DNA from: Oceanobacter sp045430275
Lineage (GTDB): Bacteria > Pseudomonadota > Gammaproteobacteria > Pseudomonadales > Oceanobacteraceae
DNA length: 64,000 nucleotides
Direction of reading: 5' to 3'
Assembly (NCBI GenBank): GCA_045430275.1
Contig: JAILXU010000014.1
Location: 40,341-104,340 of the forward strand
Position numbers and translations under genes: made by a program. The number at the start of each line of letters is the position of its first letter. The first letter of the stretch is position 1. Below are positions 9,443 to 18,514 of this stretch, in pieces. The notes under the pieces are model-generated. The model saw only the letters and a list, made by a program, of their open reading frames with translations, was not told the origin of the DNA and did not search any database.

Positions 9443-11503
9443 TCAATCAACAATGGCTTTCATTAAAACAATATCAGTATTTTTCGGGCTACCTTGACTC
9501 TCATTCATCACAATTGAAAACGCTCCATCTTCATGTGCCACAATACCTTTGACATAACCATCATATTTTAACTTCTGAATATAACTTTCCCCAACCTCAT
9601 GCAATGAAGAGCTAAGTTCTACAATATAATTCAAATCCCCATCTTGCATGTATGCATATATATTACCATCGGTGCCCAGTGACAATGGTACACCATAGTA
9701 ATCATACCCCCCCCCGAAGTAGTTCTTTTGTTCTTTCCCGGAAGAATCAAATATAATTAATGCAGGAGAGTTGTCATTTCCATCCGCACCATAAATCAAA
9801 TACGTGCCATTAGGAAGTTCTAATAAACCGCTAACACTGCTCTGTTTAAACTTGCCAGCATTATCCCAACCTGACAATTCCGAGAAATCAGCATCAAGTA
9901 TTTGAGCATATGCACCTCTATACTCATATTCATATACGTCATCACCCAAGTCATCAGGATAAGCGATTCCCGCTACAATAATATTTCCACCTGTGGTGGC
10001 CAATAAGTGTGAAATAGACAGTCGTACATTTCCATCCAATTTTGGAATTGCAATTCCATCAGAAACTGTGCCATCGCTTTTTGATATAGAGTGCAAGTTT
10101 CTACCATCTCTATTCCCCCACTCTCTGGCAGAAACAATAAGTGAATCATCCAGTTCAACAACATGGGTGAAATCGTAACGTTCAGATACATGCTCAGGCC
10201 GATAAGAAACCGACCATACCTCATGCCCTTTACCATCAAGCTTCAAAGCCATTGACTTCTTTGTGCCCCAGTTCATTCCAACTGCAACAATCTCTCCATT
10301 CGATGTTTCAACCAAGTCTACTATTGATGCAGAATCTGACTCATAGACATAATCCCATTCGGTTTCACCATTAGAATCCAATTTTATAATCCAGCTATGA
10401 GTACCACCGCTGATATTTGGATAAATTTCACGTGATTCCGTTGTCGCGAGTAAAATATAACCGCCATCACTGGATGCAAAAAACTTCTGAGTATACTCAT
10501 CTTTACTACCGCCCAATTGAACGTTAAACAAACCAACGCTTAACTCATCTACATCCGATTGTTCTGATTCATGCCCAAATGGATTAACACGCTGTAAGCG
10601 CCACTGGTATTCTCCAATCTTCAATCCAGTGATAGACAAAGAGCTTGCTGATACATCACTGTAGGCTTCTTCAAAATAGACGCTGTCGGAAACACTGGAC
10701 ACTTCAACGTTGTAGGTGTTTCCTTCGCCCATATCCTGCCAGGACAGTACAAGGTCATAGCCATCGTCGGTAGCGGTCACTTCAGGGTCATTCAGAGTCG
10801 GTAAGTCTGGCTGTTTCACCACAACCTGTGCCGAATCACTCCATGGGCCGGTCTGCGTTGTCAGACCTGAGTAGCTCTGAACAGCTCGATAACTGAAATC
10901 ATACTGGCCTACTTCCATATCCGTCAGTTCAAAGCTTCTGGATTGCAATGGCACAATGGTTTCAGAGCCGTCTTTGGTGTATTTCAGATCGTATCGGGTC
11001 GCCCCTGAAAATTCCGAAAACGTTACCGTGACCTTGTTATCATCCTGAATCACTGTGCCATCCAGCCCTTGACCGAACGATAAAGCGCTTCTGGCAGACT
11101 CACTGACGGTCACTTGAAACGCCTGATTATTGCGCACTTCATTACCAGCACCGGTGATCGTTTTCAGCAACAGCGTGTGTTTGCTGTTATCTGCCCAGTA
11201 ATAGGCTGGCCAGGTAATTTCCCAGGGTGCACCATCGGAGTCTTTCGCAACTTCAATACCATCCACAAAAAGGGTCACTTCCTGCGCTTCAGCCGCTGCA
11301 GGAATGTCTGCCCGTACCACCGTGGTGGAACTGGTGACCTCCGAATCGTTGGCAGGATAGGTAATAATGATTTGATCAGCCAACTGTTCCAGGTCCACCT
11401 GAGCCGATTCGAGTTTATCTTTCTCTTCCTCTGACAGCTCACAGCCCGACAAAACCACCGACGTGAGAATTACACCCCATAAATACGACTTGTGCATCTT
11501 CAT
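9443..11503 (-). CDS. Large Ig/fibronectin-like lipoprotein with beta-propeller-like C-terminus
   Basis: A 686-residue protein starting at an ATG with AAGGA seven bases upstream. The signal peptide ends in the lipobox VLSGC with Cys21, so it should be lipidated and anchored in an envelope membrane. After a short coiled segment come an Ig-like domain (residues ~45-135, TYPANDSEVTSS... EVTLFVDGIEVA) and two fibronectin III-like domains (~140-330). The C-terminal half has repeated GGYILLAT/GEIVAVG/GNIIVAG/GNIYAYM strands typical of beta-propeller blades. The function is unknown; surface binding or sensing is a guess. The C-terminal coding part is visibly more AT-rich than the N-terminal part, which may point to a mosaic origin. 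Confidence 0.75.
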   Translation of the reverse strand: MKMHKSYLWGVILTSVVLSGCELSEEEKDKLESAQVDLEQLADQIIITYPANDSEVTSSTTVVRADIPAAAEAQEVTLFVDGIEVAKDSDGAPWEITWPAYYWADNSKHTLLLKTITGAGNEVRNNQAFQVTVSESARSALSFGQGLDGTVIQDDNKVTVTFSEFSGATRYDLKYTKDGSETIVPLQSRSFELTDMEVGQYDFSYRAVQSYSGLTTQTGPWSDSAQVVVKQPDLPTLNDPEVTATDDGYDLVLSWQDMGEGNTYNVEVSSVSDSVYFEEAYSDVSASSLSITGLKIGEYQWRLQRVNPFGHESEQSDVDELSVGLFNVQLGGSKDEYTQKFFASSDGGYILLATTESREIYPNISGGTHSWIIKLDSNGETEWDYVYESDSASIVDLVETSNGEIVAVGMNWGTKKSMALKLDGKGHEVWSVSYRPEHVSERYDFTHVVELDDSLIVSAREWGNRDGRNLHSISKSDGTVSDGIAIPKLDGNVRLSISHLLATTGGNIIVAGIAYPDDLGDDVYEYEYRGAYAQILDADFSELSGWDNAGKFKQSSVSGLLELPNGTYLIYGADGNDNSPALIIFDSSGKEQKNYFGGGYDYYGVPLSLGTDGNIYAYMQDGDLNYIVELSSSLHEVGESYIQKLKYDGYVKGIVAHEDGAFSIVMNESQGSPKNTDIVLMKAIVD

Positions 11504-12009
11504 ATTATTTCCTTAATTACTTCCATGACGTTGAAGCTAAAACATTACCCAACACCTCAAATACGGCATCCGGCAGTTTACGTAAATTCAAAAGGAGGCT
11601 TTGAAGGGAAAGCTCTGTATCGAAAGCGATGTCACGGGGTGACAATCAGATTCCTTTCTCTGCTGTTCCTGTATCCACTTCTCACAATGGACAACATTTG
11701 AAGCGCCAAGTGTAACCATCGGAACTGGTCTCTCCAAGCCGTTTATCGCCATATGTCGCTTAGAAATGGTTGGCTTCATGATTTCTTACATCACTTCAAG
11801 CCATCTCAAGTAATGGCTCAAAACCCCACCTCGAATACAGAAAAGTCCCATTTTTAGCGAGAAAACGTCATGTCCCTTATTCCAGAGGCTCGCAATAATT
11901 TGTTCATAGAAGTGCCATCGAGCTTTCAGAAATGGGACAACACAACGTTCTGATTGACTGAACCGATTGATGCACGCTCTCAACAACAAGACCAATAAGG
12001 GCATTATTC
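11504..12009. promoter_or_regulatory. Promoter region of the flavin hydroxylase operon with a spaced inverted repeat
   Basis: No gene is supported here. A perfect 9-base inverted repeat, GTCCCATTT (11845-11853) and AAATGGGAC (11931-11939), has its arms 77 bases apart and ends about 70 bases before the hydroxylase start. Spaced arms of this kind can be paired operator half-sites or a large hairpin. The region also contains the divergent promoter for the lipoprotein gene. Confidence 0.35.
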
Positions 12010-13170
12010 ATGACCAATCCAATGCTGGAAAAACTGAACGAGATCCTGCCTGCGATTCGTGCGAACGCATCCAAAGCAGAAGAAATCCGCATGATTCCGC
12101 AAGAAAATATCGACATGCTTCACGGTATTGGACTGAATCGTGCGTTTCTGCCGAAGGCATACGGTGGTCTGGAAATGAGCCTGCCGGAATTCACCGACTG
12201 CATCGCCGCACTGGCCGGTGCTTGTTGTTCCACCGCCTGGGGCTACAGCCTGCTGTGTACGCACAACCACCAGATGTCCATGTTCGGCAAGCAAGCTCAG
12301 GAAGAGTTCTGGGGTGAGAATCCAGATGTGGTTGCCTCATCTTCCATTGCTCCGTTCGGCAAATACGAAGAAGCCGAAGGCGGCATCCTCTTTACCGGCG
12401 ACATGAAGTGGAGCTCGGGCATTGACCACGCTGACTGGTTGATTGTTGGTCTGAACCGCATGGTCAATGATGAGAAGGTTTACTGCTTCGCGGTGATTCC
12501 AAAGTCTGACTACACCATCATTGATGACTGGTACTCTGCCGGTATGCAGGGCTCTGGTACCAAAACCGCACACATTGAAGGTGTCTTTGTTCCTGAGCAT
12601 CGTATTCAGTCCGCCCGCGATATGATGGAAGGCCGTCACGTTGGTCGCAGCCTGTACCCGGACAGCAAAATCTACCACACGCCTTACCGCCCGTACTTTG
12701 CCTGTGGCTTCGCAGCCATGAGCCTGGGTGTTGCCGAGCGCATGGTCGATGTGTACACCGAGCTGTCCAAAAACCGCGTCCGCGCCTACACGGGTGCCCA
12801 GGTTGCCGGTTCCATTACCCCGGTGATGCGCGTAGCCGAGTCCTACCAGCAGATCTGTGCCGCACGTGCCTACCTTGAAAAGACCTGGAACGAGCACAAG
12901 GAATACGGTGAACGTCACGAATACCCGGATAGCCACACCCTCGCTCACTGGCGTACCAATCAGGCCTATGCCATCAAGATGTGCGTTGAAGCCGTTAACC
13001 GTCTGTGGGCTGTGATGGGTGGTTCCAACTGGTTCCTGGAGCGTGAAGGCCAGCGTTTGTGGCGCGAGTCGAATATGACAGCCGCACATGCGTACACCGA
13101 TTATGACGTATGCGCCCAGATCATTGGTCGTGAGCTGCTGGGCATGGATCCAGATCCAAGCTTGCTGTAA
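12010..13170 (+). CDS. Flavin-dependent monooxygenase, oxygenase component (4-hydroxyphenylacetate 3-hydroxylase C2 type)
   Basis: A 386-residue protein of the acyl-CoA dehydrogenase fold (group D flavin monooxygenases such as HPAH-C2 and HsaA). The N-terminal helical domain (residues 1-110), middle beta domain (SSSIAPFGKYEEAEGG... GDMKWSSGIDHADWLIVG) and C-terminal four-helix domain with an RAYLEKTWNEH helix are all present. Reduced flavin from the partner reductase binds here, reacts with O2 and hydroxylates a phenol ortho to its OH. The next gene encodes the reductase, 35 bases downstream. Because the hpa ring-cleavage cluster in the same window has no hpaBC, this pair is the likely source of 3,4-dihydroxyphenylacetate. 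An alternative phenolic substrate cannot be excluded. Confidence 0.85.
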   Translation: MTNPMLEKLNEILPAIRANASKAEEIRMIPQENIDMLHGIGLNRAFLPKAYGGLEMSLPEFTDCIAALAGACCSTAWGYSLLCTHNHQMSMFGKQAQEEFWGENPDVVASSSIAPFGKYEEAEGGILFTGDMKWSSGIDHADWLIVGLNRMVNDEKVYCFAVIPKSDYTIIDDWYSAGMQGSGTKTAHIEGVFVPEHRIQSARDMMEGRHVGRSLYPDSKIYHTPYRPYFACGFAAMSLGVAERMVDVYTELSKNRVRAYTGAQVAGSITPVMRVAESYQQICAARAYLEKTWNEHKEYGERHEYPDSHTLAHWRTNQAYAIKMCVEAVNRLWAVMGGSNWFLEREGQRLWRESNMTAAHAYTDYDVCAQIIGRELLGMDPDPSLL

Positions 13171-13205
13171 TACCGTCCACGCCATTGACTCGACAGGAAA
13201 CGATT

Positions 13206-14132
13206 ATGTCTAACGAACTCGACCCAAAAGCCTTCCGTCGCGCCCTCGGCAACTTTGCCACGGGTGTGACTGTAATCACGGCTTGTACACCGGATGGCCG
13301 TCAGGCCGGTGTCACCGCCAACAGCTTCAACTCGGTTTCTCTGGAGCCGCCTCTGGTACTGTGGAGCATTATGAAGAACTCTGGCAGCCTGGAAATTTTT
13401 GACCAGGCCAGCCACTTCGCCGTTAACGTATTGGCGGCAGACCAGATTCATCTGTCCAACCATTTTGCGCGTCCATCCGACGACAAGTTTGCGGACGTTG
13501 ACTACGAAAAAGGCTTGGGAGACGCACCGCTGTTACCCGACTGCGCTGCCCGTTTCCAGTGTGAAAATTTCCAGCGTCTGGACGGTGGTGATCACTGGAT
13601 CTTGCTTGGCAAAGTGGTGGCCTTCGATGATATTGGCCGTTCACCGCTGGCGTATCACGGCGGTGCCTACTCCGCTGTCATGCCGCATGCGGGCATGAAG
13701 CCAAAAGAGTCTGAAGCCTCCGATGCCGGTAAGGAAAAGAACGCCCAGCGCCTGAATGACAACCTGTATTACCAGATGATTCAGGCCGTCAAACGCTACC
13801 AGGCTTCTTACCAGCCGCTGCAACTGTCTACTGGTTTGCGTGTGATTGAAGCGCGTATGTTGCTGACTCTGAATGACTTTGGCTCACTCGCCATCACCGA
13901 GCTGGAACAGCGTATTGGCATGCCGGATCAGGATATGAAGGCTGCTCTTGAGACCCTGTCTCGCAAGGAGTGGGTGGTGATTGACGGCGAAACTCTGTCA
14001 CTGACTGATGCCGGTGTTGAGCAAGCGGACACACTGTGGAAAGTCGCTAACGACCGTCAGCAGGAAGTATTCAGCCAGTTCAGCGAAGAAGAACTGACGA
14101 CCTTCCGCAAGGTACTGGAATCCATCGAGTAA
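13206..14132 (+). CDS. NADH:flavin reductase with C-terminal MarR-like domain (HPAH C1 type)
   Basis: 308 residues from ATG 13206, which has AGGAAACG upstream; an in-frame start at 13185 lacks a site. Residues 1-165 are a flavin reductase-like FMN-binding barrel (FRRALGNFATGVTVITA, GVTANSFNSVSLEPPLVL). After a charged linker, residues ~185-308 resemble a MarR winged helix (FGSLAITELEQRIGMPDQ, TLSRKEWVVIDGETLSLTDAG). This fused layout is known from the C1 reductase of Acinetobacter 4-hydroxyphenylacetate hydroxylase. There the C-terminal domain inhibits FMN reduction until the aromatic substrate binds. By analogy it couples NADH use to substrate presence. It is co-transcribed with the oxygenase gene. 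Confidence 0.87.
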   Translation: MSNELDPKAFRRALGNFATGVTVITACTPDGRQAGVTANSFNSVSLEPPLVLWSIMKNSGSLEIFDQASHFAVNVLAADQIHLSNHFARPSDDKFADVDYEKGLGDAPLLPDCAARFQCENFQRLDGGDHWILLGKVVAFDDIGRSPLAYHGGAYSAVMPHAGMKPKESEASDAGKEKNAQRLNDNLYYQMIQAVKRYQASYQPLQLSTGLRVIEARMLLTLNDFGSLAITELEQRIGMPDQDMKAALETLSRKEWVVIDGETLSLTDAGVEQADTLWKVANDRQQEVFSQFSEEELTTFRKVLESIE

Positions 14133-14146
14133 ACGACCCTGCGCCA

Positions 14147-14172
14147 GGGGCGTTCTCCATGAGTAACGCCCC
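14147..14172 (+). terminator. Hairpin after the hydroxylase operon
   Basis: GGGGCGTT (14147-14154) pairs with AACGCCCC (14165-14172) around a ten-base loop, 15 bases past the reductase stop. No T-run follows, so it may be a weak terminator or an mRNA-stabilising hairpin. Confidence 0.45.
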
Positions 14173-14341
14173 ATAGCCTTCCAATAGGTGCTAGCGCAGC
14201 CACTTTCAGAACTTCAGAGTGTTGTAGCTGTACATACAAAATCATCCACTACACCCACCACTTCATTTTTTTGAAACTGCACCAGTCAAGCTCTCCTAAA
14301 CCCACAATAACCATTTGCAAACCCCATCAGCCTTGCCCATA

Positions 14342-14357
14342 TTAGTCACATGACTAA
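14342..14357. promoter_or_regulatory. Palindrome upstream of the small ParB-like gene
   Basis: TTAGTCA-CA-TGACTAA is a perfect palindrome ending 14 bases before the ATG of the ParB-like HTH gene. The position suits an autoregulatory operator for a protein with an HTH. Nothing else supports the binding. Confidence 0.45.
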
Positions 14358-14371
14358 AAAGGCGTCGATTC

Positions 14372-14926
14372 ATGCTACTGCAAACCAGTTTCCAAACTAC
14401 GAAAGCCGCTACTGATTTTTTTATAAGCCAAACCAACCTGACCAGCGCACAGCAGGCCTGTGTTGTTGCATTCCTCAATCAACGAGGAATGACGAACAGA
14501 GACATCCGTTCAGCGCTTTGTATTGACAAGGTGTATACCGTCACTCATTTGAAGCGTACTGGCACTGCGTTATCACTCATTGAGCTGGAGCTGTGGCACC
14601 AGAACCCGGATCGTATTTCTCTCGGTCACGTTCGGGCCATCACCAAATTGCCCATGGAACAACGTGAATCGTTATTGAGAGAATTGCTGGTTCGAAAAAT
14701 ACCTGTTTCACATTTCGAAGCCATCGCAAAAGGTAAGCACATAGAAACAGACGCTGATATCAAGCGCTTTGAGCGCGTGATAGGCGATATGCTCAGCCGA
14801 GAAATAGAAGTCCAATACAATCAAAAGACAGGAAGCGGCTGTTTGAGCCTGAGCTTTACAGGCTTGGATGATCTGGAACAAATGACCGCAGCATTACGAC
14901 AAGTGCAATCACATATAGATTTTTGA
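14372..14926 (+). CDS. ParB-like DNA-binding protein lacking the N-terminal ParB domain
   Basis: 184 residues. Residues 20-75 form a helix-turn-helix segment (LTSAQQACVVAFLNQRGMTNRDI...). Residues 80-110 match the ParB post-HTH helices (HVRAITKLPMEQRESLLREL, PVSHFEAIAKG). The C-terminal 45 residues (GSGCLSLSFTGLDDLEQM) resemble the ParB/KorB dimerisation end. The CTP-binding/nuclease-like N-terminal domain of ParB is absent, so it probably binds DNA without sliding. It reads toward the 112-bp repeat array and sits on the opposite side of it from parAB. A role as accessory centromere-binding protein or copy-number/partition regulator is inferred from position only. Confidence 0.65.
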   Translation: MLLQTSFQTTKAATDFFISQTNLTSAQQACVVAFLNQRGMTNRDIRSALCIDKVYTVTHLKRTGTALSLIELELWHQNPDRISLGHVRAITKLPMEQRESLLRELLVRKIPVSHFEAIAKGKHIETDADIKRFERVIGDMLSREIEVQYNQKTGSGCLSLSFTGLDDLEQMTAALRQVQSHIDF

Positions 14927-14972
14927 CGCAGTCAGAAGTACCAGAAAACAAGCCGTCCTTGCCTACAATTCC

Positions 14973-15622
14973 TTGCAAACTTTTTGCACACGCCCAGGCT
15001 GTATAAGCCAGTATTCATACACCTTACAGGCATGTTATCCGATCCATTCCCGCCACGGGAATGAGCAGAAGTCAGGGCAGTTCTTTGCAAACTTTTTGCA
15101 CACGCCCAGGCTGTATAGTCCAGTATTTATGCACCTTACAGACATATTATCCGACCCATTCCCGCCACGGGAATGAGCAGAGGGCAGGACAGTTCTTTGC
15201 AAACTTTTTGCACACTCCCAGGCTGTATAGTCCAGTATTTATGCACCTTACAGACATGCAACCCAACCCATTCCCGCCACGGGAATGAGCAGAGGGCAAG
15301 ACAGTTCTTTGCAAACTTTTTGCACACTCCCAAGCTGTATAAGCCAGTATTCATGCACCCTACAGGCATGTTACCTGCCCCATTCCCGCCACGGGAATGA
15401 ACAGAAACCAGGACAGTTCTTTGCAAACTTTTTGCACACGCCCAACCTGTATAGGCCAGTATTCATGCACCTTACAGACATATTACCCACCCCATTCCCG
15501 CCACGGGAATGAACAGAAACCAGGGCAGTTCTTTGCAAACTTTTTGCACACGCCCAGGCTGTATACACCAGTACTCATGCACCCTACAGGCATGTTACCC
15601 GCCCCATTCCCGCCACGGGAAT
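14973..15622. repeat. Six 112-bp direct repeats, candidate partition site (parS array)
   Basis: Six units start at 14973, 15085, 15197, 15309, 15421 and 15533 with an exact period of 112 bases. Each contains an inverted repeat TGCAAA-CTT-TTTGCA, then a conserved TGTATA...CCAGTATT stretch. Each closes with ATTCCCG-CCA-CGGGAAT (15046-15062 and every 112 bases to 15606-15622). Between the palindromes, units differ at scattered positions, so this is an old, maintained array. The period is not a multiple of three, and the frames that cross it are not coding. It lies next to parB, parA and a plasmid-type initiator, which makes it the natural candidate for the centromere-like site. ParB would bind one or both palindromes. 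Confidence 0.8.
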
Positions 15623-15774
15623 ATCCAGTATAAATAGAGTCGCCACAAAGTCTTTAATAGTGAAAATTTCGGCTAGAGTACGTGTGAGCTAATCAAAGAT
15701 CAGGGAATCAGAAGGGATAGAAAAGAAGGGGAAAGCCTGATTCATAAAGACAAGAATCAGGCGTGATGACATCA

Positions 15775-16923
15775 CTATTTTGTGGTATCGACTTTCAGAT
15801 TGGATTTCATAAATCCGATCAGTGTTTCTAACTGATCAGAACTCAAACCCGACATCTCAAATTTGTTCGCCCCTTTATTGGTAATGGAGTGTTTGACCTG
15901 AAGCTTGCCATTTTCAGACTGATACACGACCGGGTCGCGCGTCGTAGGCTTTTCCAGTTTATTACGTACAGCACTTTTCAGTTGCTTAAGAATTTCTTCA
16001 ACATCCATCATTTCACCGGCTCCATTGGCCAGAGCTGAAAGACGAAGATTCAACACAGCTTCGGCCTTGCGTCTGAGAGCGTCGTCATCTTTCCGTCTCA
16101 GCTTACCAAGTGTCTCTCCATAGGACAGCGGCATATCTGACGGGGATGGCAAAATGCGAACATAGATTTCATCCAACTCTGCACAGGCACGGTAACGAGA
16201 TATATGCGAGGAACTGATGCCTCTGGCTGCTCCCAGTTGCGTCCAGTTTTCAAACTCTCCGCGTTCCATTTGGCGCTGATAGGCTTTGGCCTTTTCATAA
16301 GGGCTGACATCCTGATGCCGATTTTCAATAATGCCCAGTTCCCGAACATCCGCATCAGGAACGTCTCCAACCAAGGCCAGGTAATCAATCTCTGCCAGCC
16401 TGACCGATGCCAATCGGCGGGAGCCTTCAATGAGCTCATATTTACCATCACCAATTGGACGCACAGTACCCGGCTTTTGCTGCCCGTGTTTGCGGATGGA
16501 TGGCAAAATATCTTTTAGTGAGATCTCATCCAGAAACCCTTGAATACGTTCATTCTCAGGTGAGACTTCGATGAGTTCTGGTGAAATGCGTCGAAGTTCA
16601 AACGTTACCTCCTGCTTGGTTACAGGCATTCTCAAAACAATTGGAGCAGAGCCAACCGTGGACGAACGTGCTTCATCCAGCTCTTTCAAAAGTGTGTGTT
16701 TTTCGGATTCAAACGTTTTATGGGCATCTGCCAATGCTTTCTCAGCGGCTTGTTTTTCCGCTTTGAGACCATCTGTAATACTGGTCGGACGACGATCTCC
16801 AGACATCACCCCCAAGGCTGGAGACGGACGACTACGACGTCGAGAGGGTGTGGCAGTACGAGGGGATTCATCCGGTGAGTTCGACAAGAGGTCATCGATA
16901 TTGCCATATTTGTCTTGAGCCAT
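15775..16923 (-). CDS. parB: ParB-family partition protein
   Basis: 382 residues. A Ser/Arg-rich N-terminus and a coiled segment (LKAEKQAAEKALADAHKTFE) precede the ParB CTP-binding domain: the SIRKHGQQKPGTVRPIG region, the arginine-rich EGSRRLASVRLA motif and IIENRHQDVSPYEKAKAY. The HTH follows (FENWTQLGAARGISSSHISRYRA). The C-terminal part resembles plasmid type Ia ParB proteins. ParB loads on centromere sites and links them to ParA. The gene starts two bases after the parA stop, so the two are one operon. The 112-bp repeat array lies just past its 3' end. Confidence 0.9.
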   Translation of the reverse strand: MAQDKYGNIDDLLSNSPDESPRTATPSRRRSRPSPALGVMSGDRRPTSITDGLKAEKQAAEKALADAHKTFESEKHTLLKELDEARSSTVGSAPIVLRMPVTKQEVTFELRRISPELIEVSPENERIQGFLDEISLKDILPSIRKHGQQKPGTVRPIGDGKYELIEGSRRLASVRLAEIDYLALVGDVPDADVRELGIIENRHQDVSPYEKAKAYQRQMERGEFENWTQLGAARGISSSHISRYRACAELDEIYVRILPSPSDMPLSYGETLGKLRRKDDDALRRKAEAVLNLRLSALANGAGEMMDVEEILKQLKSAVRNKLEKPTTRDPVVYQSENGKLQVKHSITNKGANKFEMSGLSSDQLETLIGFMKSNLKVDTTK

Positions 16924-16925
16924 GA

Positions 16926-18317
16926 TTACTTCTCCTCACCCATCTTGCTCTTATTGCGTTTGATCTCGTCAGAGATCACTTCGGCATTCGCCATAATCTG
17001 ATCAATCTTTTCCATATGTGGTGTTCGAATCTCCTCGCCATAACAGGTCTCCCAAACCTCATCGTGCATTTCACCAAACAGTCGGTCGAACATCTCCACC
17101 GTTGTTTTCAGGCGCTTTCGATTGTCGGAATCAGCCGGGTTTTGCTCGTATACGGAGTAGGTTCGATTATTGGCTTTGCCGATTTCATCCGAGGCATGTG
17201 CTTCGTGTTTCAGAACATCGCCACGTTCAACATTGAACACCCGGCGAATAATCTGCCCCATAAACTGGGCGTAACTGCTGCCTGTGTATTTGGTGATGAA
17301 ATAACGTACATCGGGGATATTAGGGTAGATCTCACCATCGCTGTAGGTTTCGATGGTTTCAGACACCATGTTGGCAAACTGCAGGGTGGAAGCAAAATCC
17401 AACATGGCTGCAGGAGTTGGAACAAAGCACATGTCACATGCAGAAACCACATTCAAGGTACTCAGGTTCAAAGATGGAGTACCGTCCACAATGACAAAAT
17501 CATAGTCTTTTGAAACTTCCAGCAATCCATATCGCAGTTTCATAATGCGGTCATATAAAGGGACTTCGGCATCATCCATGACCTTGGGCATCATCAGGTC
17601 AATGTTCAGATTCTGCAGACAACTGGGGATGATATCGATATTGTCCCAATACGTTTTCTGGATAGCATAATGCAGAGAGCGGGACGCACCTTCCGGATGA
17701 CCAACAGCCACCAATGCCTCATCATCCTCCAGAAAAAAAGGAGCGATGGTGTCTTCATAATGCACGTTATCGTCAGGACGTTTACCAAAGAAAAAGCTCA
17801 ATGAGCCCTGTGGGTCCGTATCCAGAAGCAATACACGATAACCTTTCATCGCCAAAAACTGGGCAAACAAATGACAAGTGGTTGTTTTCTGAGAACCGCC
17901 CTTTAGATTTAAAACCCCAACAATGGCGGCTGGCAAACCTTCCGGTTTTCGAGGCGCCGTATCAAATACACCACGCATATGATTAATGTGATTCATGGTG
18001 TAACCCGCCCGAATTTTGCGGCTGGTATCCTGCCGATAGTCCGGTTCCGGTAAACGGCCATCCTGTTCTGCGGCGTATAAAAGAGAATGACTGATTCCAG
18101 CCAGATCAGCTGCCTGAGTGGTGCCATAACGACGTTTTTGAATCCGCTCATCGACCTGAGCTGCGGCGTACCATTCATCATCAAAGCGAGTCATCTGGTC
18201 TTTTTTCACAAGACCCGGAATTTCTTTCATAATGCGTTCGCCACGCTCAACCACAACCGATATTTTGTTCAACATGCTTCGTAGGTAGAGTTTTTGAGAA
18301 TCAAGCTCGCTCATCAC
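16926..18317 (-). CDS. parA: ParA-family partition ATPase with N-terminal HTH (type Ia)
   Basis: 463 residues, the size of P1 ParA/SopA-class proteins. Residues ~1-120 include a winged-HTH-like segment (YGTTQAADLAGISHSLLYAAEQDGRLPEP) used by this class for autorepression. The deviant Walker A VLNLKGGSQKTTT lies near residue 140. Walker A' (LLLDTDPQGSLSFFFGK) and Walker B (FVIVDGTPSLNLSTLNVV) follow. It forms ATP-dependent gradients on the nucleoid that position ParB-bound replicon copies. It is transcribed away from the replication initiator; their 197-base intergenic region carries inverted repeats that may be its operator. Confidence 0.92.
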   Translation of the reverse strand: MMSELDSQKLYLRSMLNKISVVVERGERIMKEIPGLVKKDQMTRFDDEWYAAAQVDERIQKRRYGTTQAADLAGISHSLLYAAEQDGRLPEPDYRQDTSRKIRAGYTMNHINHMRGVFDTAPRKPEGLPAAIVGVLNLKGGSQKTTTCHLFAQFLAMKGYRVLLLDTDPQGSLSFFFGKRPDDNVHYEDTIAPFFLEDDEALVAVGHPEGASRSLHYAIQKTYWDNIDIIPSCLQNLNIDLMMPKVMDDAEVPLYDRIMKLRYGLLEVSKDYDFVIVDGTPSLNLSTLNVVSACDMCFVPTPAAMLDFASTLQFANMVSETIETYSDGEIYPNIPDVRYFITKYTGSSYAQFMGQIIRRVFNVERGDVLKHEAHASDEIGKANNRTYSVYEQNPADSDNRKRLKTTVEMFDRLFGEMHDEVWETCYGEEIRTPHMEKIDQIMANAEVISDEIKRNKSKMGEEK

Positions 18318-18410
18318 TGAATCCTTTAAGGGGAGTGTTTGACATTTTTCACACGGGATGGATAATCAAATTCTATATTCACTGAACCTCTAAAAAAAGT
18401 CAGTTTTGGT

Positions 18411-18456
18411 GAATTTCAAAGGCAAGGCCCGAATTTTTATTTTTTTGAAATTCAAA
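18411..18456. promoter_or_regulatory. Inverted repeat between divergent parA and rep
   Basis: GAATTTCAAA (18411-18420) and TTTGAAATTC (18444-18453) form a perfect 10-base inverted repeat. The second arm also lies in a short local palindrome TTTGAA-A-TTCAAA. An AT-rich stretch separates the arms. The location between divergent genes suits an operator for ParA or the initiator. Confidence 0.5.
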
Positions 18457-18514
18457 CGGTGTATCAATAGCACGGTGATTCACACTCTAACGGCGTATTT
18501 GCAGAACCAGGCTT

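Noticed and set aside
14973..15622. CRISPR array
   Set aside because: Units are 112 bases, without short identical repeats separated by unique spacers, and no cas gene is present.
14973..15633. Chain of 60-96 residue frames across the 112-bp repeats on both strands
   Set aside because: The period of 112 is not a multiple of three, stops recur, and the sequence is explained by direct repeats with palindromes.
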